18,941 nt of DNA. Origin: Thiopontia sp964415865. Its GTDB lineage: Bacteria; Pseudomonadota; Gammaproteobacteria; GCF-002020875. The notes under the pieces are model-generated. The model did not search any database and was not told where the DNA came from. It worked only from the letters and a program-made list of their open reading frames with translations. Location of the stretch: assembly GCA_964415865.1 (NCBI GenBank), contig CAYQBY010000029.1, positions 1-18,941 on the forward strand. Direction: 5' to 3'. Shown piece by piece: positions 6,501 through 13,595 of this stretch. Numbering within the stretch: position 1 is the first letter of the stretch; each line of letters opens with the position of its first letter. Both the position numbers and the translations under genes were made by a program.

Positions 6501-7244
6501 GCAACTACGATGCTGGAGCAGATTATTGGTGAGCAGTGGCTCTCGGCAAAGGCAGTGGTTGGCATTTTCCCTGCCAATGCGGTTGGGGATGATATAGAGA
6601 TCTATGAGGATGAGTCACGGAACAGACTGAAAACAACGCTGCATAACCTGAGAAAACAGGGTAGACAGCCGGACGGAAGATCAAACGACTGCCTGAGCGA
6701 TTTTATTGCCCCAAAATCTGCAAATAAGATTGACTATGTCGGTGGTTTTGCGATGACTGCAGGTCTTGGGATAGATGAAAAGATTGGTGAGTTTGAGGTA
6801 GATCATGATGACTACAGTGCCCTGATGTTGAAGGCGATAGCTGACCGTCTGGCTGAGGCGGCAACCGAATGGCTGCATGAGAAGGTGCGAAAAGAGTTCT
6901 GGGGATATGCAGCTAATGAGTCCCACACCAATGATGAGCTGATTAGTGAGGACTATTCCGGGATTCGCCCCGCAATGGGCTATCCAGCCTCCCCAGACCA
7001 TACGGAGAAGGATATCTTATGGGAGCTGTTGGAGGCAGAGAGTAATACTGGTATCTGGCTTACAGAGTCCAAAGCGATGGTTCCAACAGCATCCGTTAGT
7101 GGACTCTATTTTGCTCACCCAGAGTCACACTACTTTGCTGTCGGCAAGATTGATAGAGATCAGGTGGAACAGTATGCCCAGCGTAAAGGGGTTGATGTTG
7201 CAGAGATTGAGAAGTGGCTTGGCCAAAATCTAGCCTATAAATAG
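3561..7244 (+). CDS. metH: Cobalamin-dependent methionine synthase MetH
   Basis: It transfers the methyl of 5-methyltetrahydrofolate through cobalamin to homocysteine, in the cytosol. The product is 1227 aa, the length of E. coli MetH. The homocysteine domain has zinc ligands C246, C309 and C310 (GLNCALG and GGCCGSS). The folate domain begins near residue 354 (VNVGERANVTGSAKF). The cobalamin domain has the axial ligand His759 in VHDIGKN, the same number as in E. coli. The C-terminal activation domain binds S-adenosylmethionine through RPAMGY (1136-1141). I start at ATG 3561 rather than the in-frame TTG at 3528 because the protein then begins like its relatives; an AGGA lies about 12 bases upstream. 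No cobalamin riboswitch is visible in the short leader. All catalytic residues are intact. A run of eight G at 4073-4080 lies in frame. Confidence 0.98.
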   Translation: MSVDRSEQLKSLMAERILILDGAMGTMIQRHKLEEADYRGERFAEWHTDLKGNNDLLALTQPAIIQGIHEQYLDAGADILETNTFNGTRVSMADYDMEDLVYEINLEATRLARAAADKYSTPEKPRFVAAVLGPTSRTCSISPEVNDPGFRNITFMDLVEDYSESIDALVQGGADLLLVETIFDTLNAKAALFAIDRYFEEKGITLPIMISGTITDASGRTLSGQTTESFYNSLRHSRPLTMGLNCALGPDMLRQYTEEMSRVCETYTSAHPNAGLPNEFGEYDLTPEQMAAHVSEWADAGFLNIIGGCCGSSPDHIRAIAQAMEGKAPRSLPGIPHECRLAGLEPLNIGRESLFVNVGERANVTGSAKFKRLILNEEYEEALDICRTQVENGAQVVDVNMDEGMLDGKAAMVRFLNLIASEPDISKAPLMIDSSKWEIIEAGLQCSQGKAIVNSISMKEGEEKFREHAKLCRRYGAAIIVMAFDEEGQADTEERKVDICTRAYRILVDELDFPAEDIIFDPNIFAVATGIEEHNNYGVDFIEATRRIKQTLPHAMVSGGVSNVSFSFRGNNPVREAIHAVFLYHAIQAGMDMGIVNAAQLAVYDDLPEELRSAVEDVVLNRDPEAGERLVEIAPNYLGDGSVGEKKEDQEWRSWPVQKRLEHALVKGITEFIDEDTEEARLQFDKALEVIEGPLMDGMNVVGDLFGAGKMFLPQVVKSARVMKKSVAYLDPFLEAEKAECAVASQGKILMATVKGDVHDIGKNIVGVVLQCNNYEVIDLGVMVPAETILQRAREENVDIIGLSGLITPSLDEMVHLASEMTRQGFTIPLMLGGATTSKAHTAVKAEPEYEHGVIHVADASRAVGVATTLLSEEQKPEFLSGLREEYEEVRQRRASRGGAKSLVTIEEAQANPFPIEWESYQPVRPNALGVTVLDQIDLREVVPYIDWTFFFHAWELKGRYPKILDDAEKGDEARKLYTDATTMLEQIIGEQWLSAKAVVGIFPANAVGDDIEIYEDESRNRLKTTLHNLRKQGRQPDGRSNDCLSDFIAPKSANKIDYVGGFAMTAGLGIDEKIGEFEVDHDDYSALMLKAIADRLAEAATEWLHEKVRKEFWGYAANESHTNDELISEDYSGIRPAMGYPASPDHTEKDILWELLEAESNTGIWLTESKAMVPTASVSGLYFAHPESHYFAVGKIDRDQVEQYAQRKGVDVAEIEKWLGQNLAYK

Positions 7245-7261
7245 AGAATAAGGATAAAAAA

Positions 7262-7750
7262 ATGAGTGATTGTTATTGTGGATCAGGAAAACAGTACAGT
7301 GAGTGTTGTGAACTGAACATTAAGGGAGAGTCTGTTCCAGAGACAGCGGAGGCGCTTATGCGTTCTCGTTACAGTGCTTATGTGGTGGGTGAGATTGATT
7401 ATATTCATAGTACACTTCATCCAGATCACAGGGCTGATCATGACCTGGATGCGGCAAGAAAGTGGTCTCGTGATTCAGAATGGCTTGGGCTCGAGATCAT
7501 TTCGACTTCCAATGGGGGCAAAGACGACTCCACAGGAGTGGTCGAGTTCAAGGCTGGTTACAGAGACAAGAGTGGAACACACTACGCGCATGAGGTTAGT
7601 CAGTTTGAGAAGATAGATGGAAAGTGGGTCTACGTGGATGGGGAGATGCCAAAAACTGAGACCTTTCGTAACAAAGAGAAGAAGGTAGGGCGTAATGATC
7701 CGTGTCCTTGCGGGTCCGGTAAAAAATATAAAAAATGTTGTGGCCGCTAA
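7262..7750 (+). CDS. ychJ: YchJ family protein with SEC-C zinc motifs at both ends
   Basis: The 162-residue protein has a CxC-x8-CC motif at its start (C4, C6, C15, C16) and a second at its end (C148, C150, C159, C160). The latter is the classic SEC-C sequence NDPCPCGSGKKYKKCCG. Between them lies an NTF2-like fold typical of YchJ, with ALMRSRYSAYV, the conserved stretch at the start of that domain. SEC-C motifs bind zinc, and in SecA they contact SecB and ribosomes; the job of YchJ itself is unknown. AAGGAT precedes the ATG at a good distance. The gene starts 17 bases after metH, so both are probably co-transcribed. Its stop overlaps the znuB stop on the other strand by four bases. Confidence 0.92.
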   Translation: MSDCYCGSGKQYSECCELNIKGESVPETAEALMRSRYSAYVVGEIDYIHSTLHPDHRADHDLDAARKWSRDSEWLGLEIISTSNGGKDDSTGVVEFKAGYRDKSGTHYAHEVSQFEKIDGKWVYVDGEMPKTETFRNKEKKVGRNDPCPCGSGKKYKKCCGR

Positions 7751-8601
7751 CTGCGACCCTTCTCAACTGCTAGGCGTGCCCTACGTTTTGCACGAGACTG
7801 TGTAAAGATTGCAGATAGTACATATATTGCTCCAGCCAATAGAATGATTGTAGGCCCGGCGGGCAGGTCTGGCTGATAAGAGATCGCCAGGCCAGCAGTG
7901 CTGATGGTGCCACCAATCAGGGTTGCCAGTATCATCATTTTTCCAATGGAGTGTACATAGTGCCCCGCAACAGCAGCTGGCAGTGTAAGCAGTGCCAGTA
8001 CCAGAATCAACCCAACTACCTGAATCAGTAGTACCACTGTGACTGCAACCAGAATAAGCAGGAGCAGATAGAAGAAGGTGACTGGAATGCCGCGGAGTCT
8101 GGCAAACTCCTCATCAAAGGCAACAGCAAGAAATTGTCTGTGGTAGGCGCCTACAATCAGCAATAGAACTGTATCGAGCACAGCCATAAACCAGAGACTG
8201 GTCTCTGGAACCAGAAGAATATCGCCAAACAGAAAGCTCATCAGGTCGGTCTGATAACCTGGAGTTTTGGATATAAAGAGTACACCAATAGCCATTCCTA
8301 TGGCCCACAAGGCTCCAATAAGAGTATCTTCCTGTGCTCGCCACTGCAGTCGCACCCATCCAATCAGCAGGGCAGATATGATGGCTGCACCAAGAGCTCC
8401 AGCGAGGGGGTCTACTCCAAAATATATAGCTGCTCCCATCCCCCCAAGAACTGAATGAGCAATTCCTCCAGCAATAAAAGCAATCCTTTTGACCACTACG
8501 TAAGTGCCCATTACTCCGCAGCCAATACTCGCCAGTAGTCCAGCAATCAGGGCATATTGCAGAAAGGTGTATTCATAAAGGGCAGCAAAGAATTCGTTCA
8601 T
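7747..8601 (-). CDS. znuB: Zinc/metal ABC transporter permease ZnuB
   Basis: The 284-residue protein is hydrophobic throughout, with about eight predicted membrane segments, as in the ABC-3 permease family (ZnuB/MntB). It would form a homodimeric channel in the inner membrane, fed by ZnuA and driven by ZnuC. Family-like features are the N-terminal MNEFFAALYEYTFLQYAL, the glycine-rich GGIAHSVLGGMGAA and the segment LRGIPVTFFYLLL. GGAG precedes the ATG at about nine bases. It lies 19 bases after znuC, the last gene of a znuA-znuC-znuB run. Zinc is inferred from the histidine-rich ZnuA partner; manganese or iron remain possible for this transporter class. Confidence 0.93.
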   Translation of the reverse strand: MNEFFAALYEYTFLQYALIAGLLASIGCGVMGTYVVVKRIAFIAGGIAHSVLGGMGAAIYFGVDPLAGALGAAIISALLIGWVRLQWRAQEDTLIGALWAIGMAIGVLFISKTPGYQTDLMSFLFGDILLVPETSLWFMAVLDTVLLLIVGAYHRQFLAVAFDEEFARLRGIPVTFFYLLLLILVAVTVVLLIQVVGLILVLALLTLPAAVAGHYVHSIGKMMILATLIGGTISTAGLAISYQPDLPAGPTIILLAGAIYVLSAIFTQSRAKRRARLAVEKGRS

Positions 8602-8620
8602 GATTTATCTCTCCACCAAC

Positions 8621-9379
8621 TTAATGGTGGTGTGCCACCATCCGTACATCTTCACCGTACAGGTTTTGAATAACCTCACCATCAATAGCATCTGTGTGGT
8701 GACATACCAGGGTTCTGTTTATGCAGGCAACCCGAGTAACATAACTTGAGATAAAAGCAATATCATGGGATACCACCAGAATGGCCATTCGTCGGTTTAG
8801 ACGTTTTAACAGATCAAAAATATCTCCTTCAAGCCGCTGATCAATATTGGCTGTAGGCTCATCCAGAATAAGGATCGATGGATTTGATACTAGTGCTCTC
8901 GCTAGTAATACACGTTGTAGCTGTCCACCTGAGAGGCTACCAATCTGGCGATGAACAAGATCCGCTGCCTCCACCTCTACCAGCGCTTGGTGGGTCACCT
9001 GATAATCATCCCTTGAATACCCCCCCGGTTTGAGTGAGTGGAGAAAACCCTGCTTGATACTTGTGCCCAATCTCCCTAACAGCACTAACTGTTCGACAGT
9101 CATGGGGAACTCTTTTGAGAAGCTTGGATATTGAGGTACATAGCCAATTTGAGAGCGTGCCTTGCTAGGTTTTTCCCCAAAAACCCTAATTGTTCCAGAG
9201 TGTGGAGTAAGAAGACCGAGGACTAGTTTAAGTAGGGTGCTTTTGCCCCCTGCATTGGGGCCAACAATACCCAGAAACTCGCCGTCATTTATCTCAAGAT
9301 TAATTCGCTCCAATACAGTGGTCGTTCCATATGAGAAAGATATATCTTTAATCTGGATAAGTGGATCTTGTGACTTCAT
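8621..9379 (-). CDS. znuC: Zinc/metal ABC transporter ATP-binding protein ZnuC
   Basis: The 252-residue ATPase has all ABC motifs: Walker A GPNAGGKST (40-48), Q-loop VPQ (81-83), signature LSGGQ (149-153), Walker B ILILDEP (169-175) and the switch histidine H205 in VVSHD. It powers uptake through ZnuB at the cytoplasmic face. The C-terminus ends in VAHHH, a short histidine cluster that could contact metal. Its ATG shares one base with the znuA stop (TAATG), a sign of translational coupling. It resembles the ATPases of zinc and manganese importers more than those for other substrates. Confidence 0.94.
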   Translation of the reverse strand: MKSQDPLIQIKDISFSYGTTTVLERINLEINDGEFLGIVGPNAGGKSTLLKLVLGLLTPHSGTIRVFGEKPSKARSQIGYVPQYPSFSKEFPMTVEQLVLLGRLGTSIKQGFLHSLKPGGYSRDDYQVTHQALVEVEAADLVHRQIGSLSGGQLQRVLLARALVSNPSILILDEPTANIDQRLEGDIFDLLKRLNRRMAILVVSHDIAFISSYVTRVACINRTLVCHHTDAIDGEVIQNLYGEDVRMVAHHH

Positions 9380-10206
9380 TACTGCAGTGTCTCAGAAAGC
9401 TGTTGGGATATCTTTTTCATGTTGTTGATGTAATCAGCTGAAAGAGGGTCGATAGGAACAACACGTCCATCGATTGCATCTGCAACCTGCTCAGCGGCAC
9501 GCCTACTGAATTGTGGCTGAACAAAAATTACCTTGATGTTCTCCTTTTTGGCCTCTCTTATCAATTCTACAAGTGCACGAGCACCAGGCTCTTTTCCCTC
9601 ATGTTCTATTGGGATCTGAATGAGTCCATACTGTTCTGCAAAATGGCCCCAGGCAGGGTGGAAAACCATAAACTTTCTCTGCTTCAGATTTTGCATCTGC
9701 TCCTGGATTTCCTGGTCCAACAAGCTCAGTTCAGCCTGTAGAGAGCGTCTGTTTTCATCATATTGGTTACTGTTGGCGGGGTCGAGCTTGATCAATGCAT
9801 TGTAGATTGTATCAGCCATCTTCATGGCTAATAGTGGACTGGTCCAGGGGTGTGGGTCTAGTTCATGCTCATGTTTGTGATCATGCCCATGATCATCTTC
9901 ATCGCTATCACCAATAATCTCCATTTCAGGATTGGTGGATTCTATCCTGTCCATCCAGACCTTCTCAAATTGGATTCCTGCAGTAATATATAGGTCAGCC
10001 TGTGCCAGCTTGGCAATTTGTTGAGATGTTGGGCTGAAAGTGTGAGGGTCATCTCCTGGTTGCACCATTGAGGTGACATTGACATGCTCACCACCAATCT
10101 TCTCAGCTAATGACTGCAGTGGTAGAACAGTTGTAAAAACCTCTAGTTGTGTAGCACCGGCCACTGCCGGTATCAGCAAACCAGCTAATAAAATGGCCCG
10201 AATCAC
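9379..10206 (-). CDS. znuA: Zinc-binding periplasmic protein ZnuA
   Basis: This is the extracytoplasmic metal receptor of the importer, 275 aa from the start used here. It begins with a short signal peptide (MIRAILLAGLLIPAVAGA, cleavage likely after AGA). Probable ligands are H55 in GDDPHTFSPT, H119 in DPHPW, H183 in VFHPAW and D253 in DPLSADY. A loop of alternating His and acidic residues (about 99-116, with DDHGHDHKHEHE) is typical of zinc-specific members. I use GTG 10206, not the upstream ATG 10251 or the longer frame to 10407. AGGGAG (10220-10215) sits eight bases before the GTG, and the signal peptide then begins at once. The longer frame would run antisense through mpl. No zur gene lies nearby. 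Confidence 0.92.
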   Translation of the reverse strand: MIRAILLAGLLIPAVAGATQLEVFTTVLPLQSLAEKIGGEHVNVTSMVQPGDDPHTFSPTSQQIAKLAQADLYITAGIQFEKVWMDRIESTNPEMEIIGDSDEDDHGHDHKHEHELDPHPWTSPLLAMKMADTIYNALIKLDPANSNQYDENRRSLQAELSLLDQEIQEQMQNLKQRKFMVFHPAWGHFAEQYGLIQIPIEHEGKEPGARALVELIREAKKENIKVIFVQPQFSRRAAEQVADAIDGRVVPIDPLSADYINNMKKISQQLSETLQ

Positions 10207-10235
10207 AAAAATATCTCCCTGGGGATTCCATAAAG

Positions 10236-10262
10236 TATGTTCATGGCGCATAAGGTAACATA
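10236..10262. promoter_or_regulatory. Inverted repeat in the znuA-mpl divergent control region
   Basis: TATGTT (10236-10241) and AACATA (10257-10262) are inverted repeats separated by 15 bases, with ATGGCGCAT between them. The position between divergent znuA and mpl fits a regulator such as Zur. However, the spacing is wider than in the usual Zur box of gammaproteobacteria, where the half sites nearly touch. The repeat is real but short, and the regulator is a guess. Confidence 0.25.
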
Positions 10263-10267
10263 AGAGG

Positions 10268-11614
10268 ATGCATATCCATATTTTGGGAATCTGTGGAACA
10301 TTCATGGGCGGCATTGCCCTACTGGCGCGTGCGTCAGGCCATACTGTTTCCGGCTCTGATGCCAATGTATATCCTCCAATGAGCACCCAGCTTGAAGAGG
10401 CAGGCATTACTCTTCAGGAGGGATATGAGGAGGCTCATCTAGACCCGGCACCTGATATGGTGGTAATTGGCAACGCCATGAGCCGTGGAAACAGGGCGGT
10501 TGAGTATGTTTTGGAGCAAGGAATTCCATATACATCAGGACCCCAGTGGTTATCAGAGCATGTGTTGCAGGGGCGTTGGGTGCTGGCTGTATCTGGAACA
10601 CACGGTAAAACCTCCACTTCAAGCATGCTTGCATGGATTCTGGAGTATGCGGGATTAACCCCGGGTTTTTTAATTGGTGGGGTGCCAGAGAATTTTGGGG
10701 TCTCTGCACGTTTGGGGGATGCCCCATTTTTTGTGGTTGAGGCTGATGAGTATGACACCGCCTTTTTTGACAAGCGTTCCAAGTTTGTCCACTACCATCC
10801 AAGAACCCTGATCATCAATAATCTGGAATTTGACCATGCCGATATATTTGATGATCTGGCAGCAATTCAGAAACAGTTTCACCATCAGATACGCACAGTT
10901 CCTGGAAATGGTCTGATAATTCACCCATCTGGTGATCCTGTAGTTGATGAGCTAATCAATATGGGTTGCTGGACACCAACAGAGACTGTTGGTGACGAGT
11001 GGGATGCTACTAGTGATGATGCAGCATGGAGCCACTTCATGGTCTTGCTGAAGAGAGAGACTATTGGTGAGGTAAGTTGGGGTTTGACTGGATACCACAA
11101 CCGTTCAAATGCACTGGCAGCTATAGCTGCGGCACGTCATGCCGGGGTGCCGGTCAGACATGCAATTGATGCATTGGCAGAATTCAGGAATGTCCGTCGT
11201 CGTATGGAGATCAAGGGTACGGTTAATGGAGTGACTCTCTACGATGATTTTGCCCACCATCCAACAGCAATCAGGCTGACACTTGATGGCCTGCGGGGCA
11301 AAGTTGGGGAGTCCAGAATTCTTGCAATTATGGAGCCGCGCTCAAACACCATGCGTATGGGGGTGCATCAACAGTCACTTGCGGGTTCATTTGAGAGTGC
11401 AGACAGCGTTGTTCTGCTTGATGACAGGGAAATGGGCTGGGATCTATCTAAGTCGATGGATGGCGCACCGGTGAGGGTAACCATATTTGACACTGTTGAT
11501 AAGATTGTAGAGTCGGCAGTTGAGTGGGCTCTTCCTGGAGACCATATTCTGATTATGAGTAATGGCGGATTTGGGGGGATACATGAGAAATTGCTGGAGA
11601 GGTTGGCGAAGTGA
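10268..11614 (+). CDS. mpl: UDP-N-acetylmuramate:L-alanyl-gamma-D-glutamyl-meso-diaminopimelate ligase Mpl
   Basis: Mpl recycles murein tripeptide by joining it to UDP-MurNAc with ATP, in the cytosol. The 448-residue protein starts MHIHILGICGTFMGG, as expected for Mpl. It has the Mur-ligase ATP loop SGTHGKTST (109-117), the metal-site region LEFDHADIF and the C-terminal domain motif DDFAHHPTAI. The DFAHHP segment and the initial ICGTFMGG separate it from MurC. AAGG lies about 12 bases upstream. The gene is divergent from znuA with a 61-base gap, and its stop overlaps the ubiX start by four bases. Confidence 0.96.
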   Translation: MHIHILGICGTFMGGIALLARASGHTVSGSDANVYPPMSTQLEEAGITLQEGYEEAHLDPAPDMVVIGNAMSRGNRAVEYVLEQGIPYTSGPQWLSEHVLQGRWVLAVSGTHGKTSTSSMLAWILEYAGLTPGFLIGGVPENFGVSARLGDAPFFVVEADEYDTAFFDKRSKFVHYHPRTLIINNLEFDHADIFDDLAAIQKQFHHQIRTVPGNGLIIHPSGDPVVDELINMGCWTPTETVGDEWDATSDDAAWSHFMVLLKRETIGEVSWGLTGYHNRSNALAAIAAARHAGVPVRHAIDALAEFRNVRRRMEIKGTVNGVTLYDDFAHHPTAIRLTLDGLRGKVGESRILAIMEPRSNTMRMGVHQQSLAGSFESADSVVLLDDREMGWDLSKSMDGAPVRVTIFDTVDKIVESAVEWALPGDHILIMSNGGFGGIHEKLLERLAK

Positions 11615-12234
11615 CAGACTGGAATAGAGATAATACAGTGACATTAGCTGTTACCGGAGCATCCGGTGCAGCATATGCGTTACGCCTTCTGGAGCAGTTG
11701 ATTGCAGCAGATGTTCGGGTCTGGCTGATGCTCTCTGATGCAGCGCGTATTGTCATGGAGATGGAGGTTGGCCTCTCATTGCCAGTATCCTCAGCTGAGG
11801 CTCAGAGGTTGTTTGCTGAGAAGTTTGGTGCAGAGGAGGGGCAGTTATCACTGTTTGGAAAGGGTGAGTGGACATCTCCGGTTGCCAGTGGAAGCAGTGC
11901 CCCATATGCCATGGTGGTATGCCCATGTTCAATGGGGACACTATCTGCCATTGCTTATGGAAGCAGTGATCAGCTGTTGGAAAGAGCAGCAGATGTCATG
12001 ATAAAAGAGAATCGCAAACTAATACTGGTTCCAAGAGAGACCCCGTACTCAGCCATCCATCTGGAGAATATGCTCAAGCTATCACGTATAGGTGTAACTA
12101 TTCTTCCGCCCAATCCTGGTTTTTATAATCAGCCCAAAGGTATTGATGACCTTGTGGATTTTGTGGTGGCAAGAATTCTTGATCAGCTTGGGGTTGAACA
12201 GAATTTTGTAAAGCGGTGGGGCAGCACTACGTAA
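11611..12234 (+). CDS. ubiX: Flavin prenyltransferase UbiX
   Basis: UbiX joins a dimethylallyl group to FMN, giving the prenylated flavin used by UbiD decarboxylases in ubiquinone synthesis. The 207-residue protein has the FMN-binding TGASGA (15-20), the conserved core VVCPCSMGTLSAIAYGSSDQ and the later VPRETPYSAIHLENM that binds the phosphate. The GTG start overlaps the mpl stop (GTGA) and has GAGAGG about nine bases upstream. No ubiD is in the window, so its partner must be elsewhere. It ends two bases before the convergent S49 peptidase stop. Confidence 0.96.
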   Translation: MTDWNRDNTVTLAVTGASGAAYALRLLEQLIAADVRVWLMLSDAARIVMEMEVGLSLPVSSAEAQRLFAEKFGAEEGQLSLFGKGEWTSPVASGSSAPYAMVVCPCSMGTLSAIAYGSSDQLLERAADVMIKENRKLILVPRETPYSAIHLENMLKLSRIGVTILPPNPGFYNQPKGIDDLVDFVVARILDQLGVEQNFVKRWGSTT

Positions 12235-12236
12235 TC

Positions 12237-13154
12237 CTACATCTCCAGCTTTGAGTGGTTGTTCCCTTTTATTGCGCTGGCTAGGCTGGCGGCAAACTGG
12301 TTTGCATACTGCTCGAACAGATCAACTTTAGGGGTGTAGTCGACTACATTCTCAATATCAAGGTTATCGGCAATCTCATGAGTGGACATGTGTCCGTCAA
12401 TTAACCCTAGCCCCTTGGCCTCCTGTCCCACCCATATCAGACCATTAAACAGCTCGGTTGTGGTGGAGAGGTTTTCTCCTCTCCCCTCTTTTACTCGATC
12501 AATGAAGATCTCATGAGTGGTTGTCAGTACATGTTTCTTGAGGAAGTTTTCAGCCTCTTCATTTCTTGGAGAGAATGGATCAAGAAGTGCCTTGTACTCT
12601 CCAGCGGTAAGCTCACGTTGCTCGATGCCATGCTCCTTCATCGCCTCCACAAAACCAAAGCCACCCATCCGTACACCAATGGAACCTATCAGAGAGACCT
12701 CTGTTGCATGAACCTCATCAGCAGCGCTGGCGATGTAGTAACAGGCAGAGGCACAGAGCTCATCAATTGTGGCAAAAATCTTCTTCTCGGGATGCTCTTC
12801 TTTTACGGTACGAATAGTCTGCCAAAGACGTTCTGCCTGTGCGGGAGTGCCACCAGGCGAGTTAAGCTGAAGTACAATATGTTTAACCCGCTTATCCTCA
12901 GCTGCCTTGCGTATGGCTGGGGCCAGATTGTCAGCGCTATTGATGGTTTCACTGCCAATCTCTCCGTGCAGCTTAATGGTGGCAATACGTTCACCTGGAT
13001 CTATCTCATCAATGACCCCGGCAGAGATCAGAATCAACAGAACCAGATAACTGATAACGAATGCATACAGCAGGTTCTTGAACCAGCGCCCCTTGCGGAT
13101 CTCTCTCTTGAGTTCATGAACAGCAGCTGAAAGTTCGTTTGAATTAATTGTCAT
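12237..13154 (-). CDS. sppA: Membrane-anchored S49 serine peptidase (SppA 36K-type)
   Basis: The 305-residue protein has a basic N-terminus, one membrane segment (about 27-47) and then an S49/ClpP-like peptidase domain, probably in the periplasm. The Ser-Lys dyad is visible: Ser136 in LCASACYYIAS and Lys188 in TAGEYKALLDP. Other family marks are LQLNSPGGTPAQAERL and SLIGSIGVRMGG. SppA enzymes degrade cleaved signal peptides. At this length it is the single-domain form rather than the 67-kDa two-domain E. coli SppA. The nucleophile loop reads ASACYY instead of the common ASGGYY. AAGG sits six bases before the ATG. The start overlaps the end of the preceding PGPGW gene by 11 bases. It is the last gene of the leftward run. 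Confidence 0.9.
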   Translation of the reverse strand: MTINSNELSAAVHELKREIRKGRWFKNLLYAFVISYLVLLILISAGVIDEIDPGERIATIKLHGEIGSETINSADNLAPAIRKAAEDKRVKHIVLQLNSPGGTPAQAERLWQTIRTVKEEHPEKKIFATIDELCASACYYIASAADEVHATEVSLIGSIGVRMGGFGFVEAMKEHGIEQRELTAGEYKALLDPFSPRNEEAENFLKKHVLTTTHEIFIDRVKEGRGENLSTTTELFNGLIWVGQEAKGLGLIDGHMSTHEIADNLDIENVVDYTPKVDLFEQYANQFAASLASAIKGNNHSKLEM

Positions 13155-13587
13155 GGGTTGCCTTAACTACAAGTGGGGCTGTGCCGCCCTTCTCTCTAAA
13201 CCAGTTTATTGCGCTCAGTATTCCGGGCTGTCTTATGAACCACTGTTCAACATGATATTTGCCTGGGAAATGGGTCATCATGACGCCCAGTAGCAGGGTT
13301 AGTAGCCCCTGTCCTGGAAGAAAGATCATCAGGATGCCGGCAATGATTAGTATTAATCCCACCACATTACGAACCAGATGAACCAGAAAACGTATGGCTG
13401 GATGCCCCTTGAGAGGAGCTGCGGTCGGCTCTTTTGTGTGGTCGAAATAGTCCTCTGGAATTCTGCTGACCAGCCATGGAAGGGCAGCAATTGATGCAAC
13501 CAACATAATTGCTGATCCAATGCCAATCCAGAACAGTAGCTCCTCATTGGCTGAAAACCACCCGGTCAGTTCATGCCACCACGACAT
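13144..13587 (-). CDS. Small membrane protein, PGPGW-type
   Basis: A 147-residue protein with two clear membrane segments, about residues 16-40 and 69-105. The second is interrupted by LPGQGLLTLLLG, the PGPGW family signature in variant form. The loop between them is hydrophilic and contains EDYFDHTKEP; the C-terminus is basic. No function is established for the family. It starts eight bases after the hemL stop, with AGGTAAAG spanning that stop, so its translation is probably coupled to hemL. The downstream peptidase overlaps it by 11 bases. The tight link suggests an envelope role shared with the peptidase, which is only an inference. Confidence 0.82.
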   Translation of the reverse strand: MSWWHELTGWFSANEELLFWIGIGSAIMLVASIAALPWLVSRIPEDYFDHTKEPTAAPLKGHPAIRFLVHLVRNVVGLILIIAGILMIFLPGQGLLTLLLGVMMTHFPGKYHVEQWFIRQPGILSAINWFREKGGTAPLVVKATHDN

Positions 13588-13595
13588 ATCTTTAC

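Noticed and set aside
10249..10407. Longer znuA starting at 10251 or 10407
   Set aside because: The GTG at 10206 has a good AGGGAG at eight bases and leads straight into the signal peptide; the longer forms run antisense into mpl.
12513..13130. A 205-codon open frame opposite the S49 peptidase gene
   Set aside because: It mirrors a clearly conserved peptidase gene, and its own product shows no domain pattern.
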